Assembly: GCF_937616625.2 (NCBI RefSeq)
Contig: NC_065570.1
Coordinates: 18,562,046 to 18,626,045 of the forward strand
DNA: 64,000 bases
Source of the DNA: Mercurialis annua
Lineage: Eukaryota; Streptophyta; Magnoliopsida; Malpighiales; Euphorbiaceae
Direction of reading: 5' to 3'
Shown here: positions 58,801 to 64,000 of the stretch, piece after piece
Layout: each line of letters begins with the position of its first letter
Position numbering within the stretch: the first letter of the stretch is position 1
Notes under the pieces: generated by a model
Databases searched by the model: none
Told to the model about the DNA's origin: nothing
Seen by the model: only the letters and a program-made list of their open reading frames with translations
Program-made: the position numbers and the translations under genes

Positions 58801-60275
58801 GTAATACCTTTGGATTTATGTCGCGATGTTTTTAACACTTGGATTTGATTAGTAACGTTTTAAACGTTTGGATTTATCTAATAACGTTTTAAATGTTTGG
58901 ATTTGTTTCGTAATGTTTTAAACGTTTGGATTTGTTTAGTAACGTTTTAAACGTTTGACTTAAATCGCTAAAAAGGTGAAACGCTAGAATTATTTTCGTA
59001 ACGTTTTAAACGTTTGACTTAAATTCGCTAAAAACGTGAAACGTTAGAATTTGTTTCGTATCATTTTAAACTTTTGCCTTAAATAGCTAAAATGATGAAC
59101 TGTTTGGATTTGCTTCATAACATTTTAAACGTTTGGCTTAAACGGCTAAAAAGATTAAACGTTTGGATTTGTTTCGTAACGTTTTAAACGTTTAGATTTG
59201 TTTCGTAAGGCTTTAATCGTTTGGATTTTTTTTTGTAAAGTTTAAAACATTTGGATTTGTTTCGAAACGTTTTAAACGTTTGGCTTAAATCGCTAAATAG
59301 GTGAAACGTTAGGATTTCTTTCGTAACATTTTAAATGTTTGGCTTAAATCGCTAAAAAGGTGACACGTTAGAATTTGTTTCGTAACGTTTTAAACGTTTG
59401 GATTTGTTTTGTTATGTTTTAAACGTTTGGATTTGTTTCGTAACGTATTTAAACGTTTGGCTTAAACAGCTAAAAAGGTGAAACGTTAGGATTTATTTTG
59501 TAATGTTTTAAATGTTTCGCTTAAATCGCTAAAAAGGTGAAACGTTAGGATTTTTTTTGTAACGTTTTAAACGTTTGGATTTGTTTGTTAATGTTTTAAA
59601 CTTTTGACTTTGTTTCGTAACATTTTAAACGTTTGGCTTAAATCGCTAAAAAGACGAAATGTTTGTAATTGTTTCATAACGTTTTAAAGGTTTGGCTTAA
59701 ATCGCTATAAAGGTGAAACATTAGGATTTGTTTCAAAACGTTTTAAACATTTGGCTTAAATCGCTAAAAAGGTGAAACGTTAGGTTTTGGTTGTAACATT
59801 TTAAACGTTTAAATTTATATCGTAACGTTTTAAACATTTGGCTTAAATAGCTAAAAAGGTGAAACGTTTGGATTTTTTTCATATCGTTTTAAACGTTTGG
59901 CTTAAATAGCTAAAACGGTGAAACGTTAAGATTTGTTTCCTAACGTTTTAAACTTTTGCATTTGTTTCGTAAGGTTTTAGGCTTAAATAGCTAAAAAATA
60001 AAACGTTTGGATTTATTTCGTATCGTTTTAAACGTTTGGCTTAAATCGCTAAAAAGGTGAAACGTTAGGATTTGTTTCGTAACGTTTTAAATGTTTGGCT
60101 TAAATTGCAAAAAGGTTAGTTGTTTTGGATTTGTTTCGTAATGTTTTTAACGTTAGGATTTGTTTCGTAATGTTTAAAATGTTTGGCTTAAATAGCTAAA
60201 AAGGTGAAATGTTAGGATTTGTTTCGTAACACTATAAACCTTTGGATTTGTTTCGTAACGCTTTAAAAGTTTCGG
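55804..60275. repeat. 59-bp composite satellite array, block 8
   Basis: The largest satellite block (4.5 kb), colinear with 21301-25503. Marker blocks of GGATTTGTTTAG half units followed by AAATTCGC units occur near 57480-57710, 58190-58300 and 58840-59030, roughly 0.6-0.75 kb apart. Differences from block 4 include small unit losses and gains. Ends TTTAAAAGTTTCGG, as in block 4. Confidence 0.95.
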
Positions 60276-61559
60276 TGTGCTATTGCATGGGTACCAGAGC
60301 TTACCGGCATCTCCGCTTAAAGTGGCAGCAACTGCTGCCTATTCCAGCACCTTCGTGCTTCCTATTGTAGCAGTTTGGTGTTGCCTATTGCGGCAGTTTG
60401 CTACCGCATTCTGCAGCAGTTTGGCTGCTATTTTTGGGCACATATTCGACTTTAAAACGTAAATTTTTGAGGTGTCCAAACCCCTAGAATAATTGCTAAA
60501 ATACAGCCCCTGAACCTATCAAAATTATGGCTCAAACTTCCTAATTTCAATACTAACACTTAAAACTTAACACTTAACACAACTAACTCAAACCTTAATC
60601 AAAATACATTAAACTCATCATCATAAAACTTTTAAATTCAGAATTACATTGAGTATGATGAGATTGCTTATGGCCGAACCCCTTACTTCAAGTTCCCATC
60701 ATCAAATCCTCAACATTCAACCTCCAAAACATTGATTCTTAACCTTTCAAACATCCAACAATTTAATATTACAACTTACTCAAATCCTTACTATTTTATA
60801 TCATTAAATCTTCCAAGATTAATCATTCAAATTACCATTTAATAGAGATACCTTAATCTCCTTTGAATTTGTGATATTTTGCTTCCATAATTATTGAATT
60901 TGATTGAGGATTGATGAGGTTGTGAGGTGGGTGTGTTGGTTCTGTTTTTCTTGAGAGGAAATGAGGGATTGTGCTTTCTTTCTTGAGTCAAATGAATGAT
61001 AAAGGTGATGATATTGAAATAGGTTGGTCAAATTGCAATTAAGCTCAAGTACCTTTATTCGTATATTAACCTAATTTCTTAATTAATCGTCGCATCAAAT
61101 TTTTAAAACATTTTCGTAAATTTACGAAAACTTGACGATAACTTATTAATAATATTCGCGGGACTTTGCGTGAAAATTATTAGCTCGGGCTTTCCAATTT
61201 ATTTATTTAACGTTCCCGTTTTTTTTTCCAGAATATTAAACTTCCCATTACTAAAATACCTTCGTCCAAATTTTGTGAAATTTAATATTAAATTTATTTT
61301 ACGAACTCTATCGTAAAATTTATTAGCTCGGCACTTGCCGATTATTTAATTTCAATTAACGATCTTTCTTTAGTCCCGCTCAAATCTATATATTCAATAA
61401 AAAATTCTCACTTAATTTATTGTTTTACGATGATTCTAATGGACTCGTTTTGGTACAAATCCTTATTATTTGACCGTAATCCCGATGTCCTTGATTTAAT
61501 CCATACAATTATGCCTCGTGGCACTATCCTTAGTACTTTCAAAAATATGGGGTATTACA
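60276..61559 (-). mobile_element. Chromovirus-like 3' LTR, minus strand
   Basis: On the + strand it runs TGTGCTATTGCATGG...GGGGTATTACA; on the sense strand it starts TGTAATACCCCATATTTTTG, a typical chromovirus LTR start, and is preceded by a polypurine tract. About 1284 bp. The first 208 bp match 25504-25711; after CAAACCC the two duplicates diverge. Sense-strand features include a leader-like stretch CCTCATTTCCTCTCAAG near 60950-60970. The left end at 60276 is chosen for its TG and its satellite flank; an alternative end is near 60494 (TGCTAAAATACAG), which would make 60276-60483 a separate piece. Confidence 0.65.
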
Positions 61560-64000
61560 TTCTTCCCCCCTTATAAAAATTCGTCCTCGAATTTTCATAC
61601 AAACTTATTTACTTACTTTGACCAATATCCTTACTATTGTCCTTAATGGTTATACATTACTATTTTTATTATACTTGTTGGTCCGTGAAATTGTTATTCC
61701 AGTTCTTGCATCTTTGATGCAATTATGTTAACTATTATTGTCAAACCTTTCTTGATATCGTCTTTTATAACGATATTAGTTGCATCCTTATGCACTTATG
61801 ACCTTTTGCTCTTGATCCTTTCTCTTTGTCTAATGTATATAGTTCTATCATCCTTCTTGGTTTGATACTTAACCATATGGACTTTTGTCTTTATGATTAT
61901 ACTTCTAGTTTAGTTTCTGATAACCAACAATAGTTCATTTTAATTATATCTTATCACTAGAGGCAATAACTCTAGAGTCATTAGATTTCTCGTTGATCGT
62001 CGAATGATGTAGGTGATCCATGAATTCGTATGTTGCTACTTATGTAGTTTTTTTCTTATAGCCGCTGTCGCGGTTCGATCCTATATGTCGTTATGTTGGG
62101 ATCTTTATCCCGATACTAATTATTTTCTTATGTCTTGTCATTCCTCTTATCTCATACACATCATCCTTTACTATCATCATTCATTGATGGTCATCCATGA
62201 GATGAGTTCTCATGATGAATCCTTATAAGGTTTATGCTTTCCTTAGGGACTTGCTCGATCTACTCCTTATGTTTTCATACCTCGTATACTCCATTATTCG
62301 TTGTATATCCATTGACTTTCTTGCCAATTCTTAAGGTTTGATGCACTTTCCTTCAAATTCTCGTCTCTTCTTACTTTACATTTATCTGTTTCACCAATCT
62401 GGTTTACAGCCAAATGGGATCGTCATACTCGTCGTTGAATTCTTATCTTACTGAACCAACCTGTAACCAACACTTTGATAATCTTCTTATGCTTATACTC
62501 TCTTTTCTCACTTATTTATGTGAGGATCTTTAATCCTTTTCCCATTATTTTCACACACTTGACGGTTCTTTGGTGGTGGTGTTACTTATTCTATGTTCGA
62601 CCTTCTTATTCATACTCTACCCGTCTTTCGATCCATTCAATCAATCTGTTTACTCATTTCCAATAAGGTTTCTCGATTCTTTTAGCCTTTCTCGTTATAG
62701 ACTGCATTTGGCAGTGTCATCATTTCTAATACAATCACTTATCTTCCATCGATCTTAAGGTCAACTAACCCATTCTTTTCTATCTTTTTGAATTTGTCTC
62801 CATACCCTTGCGAAGATCCTTGCCAATCATTATGGCAAGCATTAACATTCTTTATAATCCTTACGGTATGTTAATCCTTGTGATCACTTACTGTATTCGA
62901 ATCCTTATTGCCATCTTATTGTCACTTTACAATCTTTTCATGTCAATCTCCTTTCGATGCTATTTTTCTTATAAGGTTACACCTCATAATTATTCACTTC
63001 ACTTTCTTGCTCCATACGAGTTATCCTCTTTTTACCTTTCCATTTGTTTCATTGCACTTTGTTCCTTGGAATTTCAACACTAATTGTAGTATCAACCCTT
63101 AGGTTATACTCATCGTTAACGTCTTATCCTTTCACTTTTATTTCATCTTGCTCTTTTGTTATCCTTTGACATCGTTTATCCTTCGACCTTCAAATATGTC
63201 TTTAGCATCCATCGTCACAATCCAACTGTTTCATATCTATTTTTTCTCCAGCACTCGATCTTAGTTTGGCTCTTAGTTTCCAAACTATTTCTCTTTGCTA
63301 CCATGTAGCCTCAGGCTTACCTCTCATCACTATCTATAATCACACTATTTCCATTCATAAATTCTTTCTTTTATTTATACCGTAAATATGTTCTTCACGA
63401 TCTTTCTCAATTTCGTATTCTTAATTATTCATTAGGATTAGTAGCTTTGGTAGTATAATTCTACGAAACTCTCTTCTTGTTCTTTACTATTGCTCTTATT
63501 GTGTTTCATAATCATTTTCTATTACGCTTCTTGTTTTCATCTCCGTTGCATCTCGTACCTCTTGTACTTCTTGTCGTTGTATCTTCTATATCGATAGGGG
63601 TTGTAGTCTATTCTGTTCGAATTTCTCGACGTGCTGTGCTCTCGATCACGTGCATATCTATTTATCACATTCTTACTGACATCTTAACTGTCAGTGAGGC
63701 TGATCCTATATCTATATCATCTTTATTCCTTTTGGTTCTATGTGTCCATGACTACACAGAGTTTGATCCATCTTATCTTTTCGTCAACTTTCCACATGAC
63801 GTTCTCTTTTTCCTTTCCTTGATTATTCTTATCGAGTTCTATGCGGTATAAACAGGTTGTTCAAAACTTCTCGATAGCGATTACCTCAACCGACCACTTC
63901 ATGTACTTTATCTATCTTTAGGTTGTTATGCCTTCTTAGTCATAAATTCTTCTTCGTGGGTATGCCACTCCTATCTCTCACGTCATATTTCGATCATACC
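61560..64000 (-). mobile_element. Decayed internal region of minus-strand chromovirus
   Basis: Begins with TTCTTCCCCCC, complement of a polypurine tract GGGGGGAAGAA. Beside it the minus strand shows AAATTCGAGGACGAATTTT, the usual KFEDEF-like end of a chromovirus polyprotein. Further right the + strand is T/C-rich and the minus strand purine-rich, as in retrotransposon coding strands, but minus-strand frames are broken throughout and I could not read an integrase or reverse transcriptase motif. Open frames on the + strand (for example 63477-63851) have hydrophobic, low-complexity products and are probably antisense by-products. It continues past the window. Confidence 0.55.

Noticed and set aside
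63477..63851. Hydrophobic + strand frames at 62013-63851
   Set aside because: They lie antisense to a purine-rich, probably retrotransposon coding strand; runs of hydrophobic residues come from T/C-rich DNA. No domain or consistent codon use.

Overview
The window is repeat-dominated, AT-rich plant nuclear DNA, most likely eudicot and heterochromatic. It contains no ordinary host gene that I can support. The evidence is several kilobases of a short satellite, Ty3/Gypsy (chromovirus-like) LTR sequences with TG...CA ends, CACTA (En/Spm) elements, and a Mutator-like element (MULE) with plant-type transposase domains and introns. I cannot name the species.

The ground substance is a satellite with a composite monomer of about 59 bp: a roughly 30 bp half beginning GGCTTAAATCGC plus a roughly 29 bp half beginning GGATTTGTTTCG, both ending in AACGTTT. 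It fills eight blocks (369-2781, 4906-7502, 17211-18225, 21301-25503, 26978-27768, 30486-32150, 49051-51123, 55804-60275), about 19 kb in all. Mobile elements have inserted between the blocks. Recurrent variant units suggest a higher-order repeat of roughly 0.6-0.8 kb.

Layout from left to right: an LTR fragment (1-368); satellite; a truncated CACTA element with a broken Transposase_24-type gene on the minus strand (2782-4905); satellite; copy 1 of a long-LTR, coding-poor retrotransposon on the minus strand (7503-17210), with a nonautonomous CACTA element in one LTR; satellite; solo LTR family A (18226-21300); satellite; a rearranged piece with a degenerate gag (25504-26977); satellite; solo LTR family B (27769-30485); satellite; copy 2 of the long-LTR retrotransposon (32151-49030), with the same CACTA insertion and a 5.4 kb MULE; satellite; a second copy of solo LTR A (51124-55803), itself split by a copia-like solo LTR; satellite; and a minus-strand chromovirus LTR with decayed internal DNA running to the right edge.

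Much of this is a direct segmental duplication. About 7240-25711 corresponds to about 31850-60483, in the same order and at the same insertion points. Later insertions and deletions differ between the copies, so insertions can be placed before or after the duplication.

The most interesting items are: (i) a 5S rRNA-like segment, including box A- and box C-like motifs, inside the nonautonomous CACTA element; (ii) a MULE with 124 bp terminal inverted repeats and a perfect 9 bp target duplication that carries, convergent to its broken transposase, an intact small GRF-type zinc-finger ORF with a C-terminal membrane segment, an arrangement like mudrA/mudrB in MuDR; (iii) the satellite architecture; and (iv) sequence modules shared by otherwise diverged LTR families. 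All alignments were made by eye.
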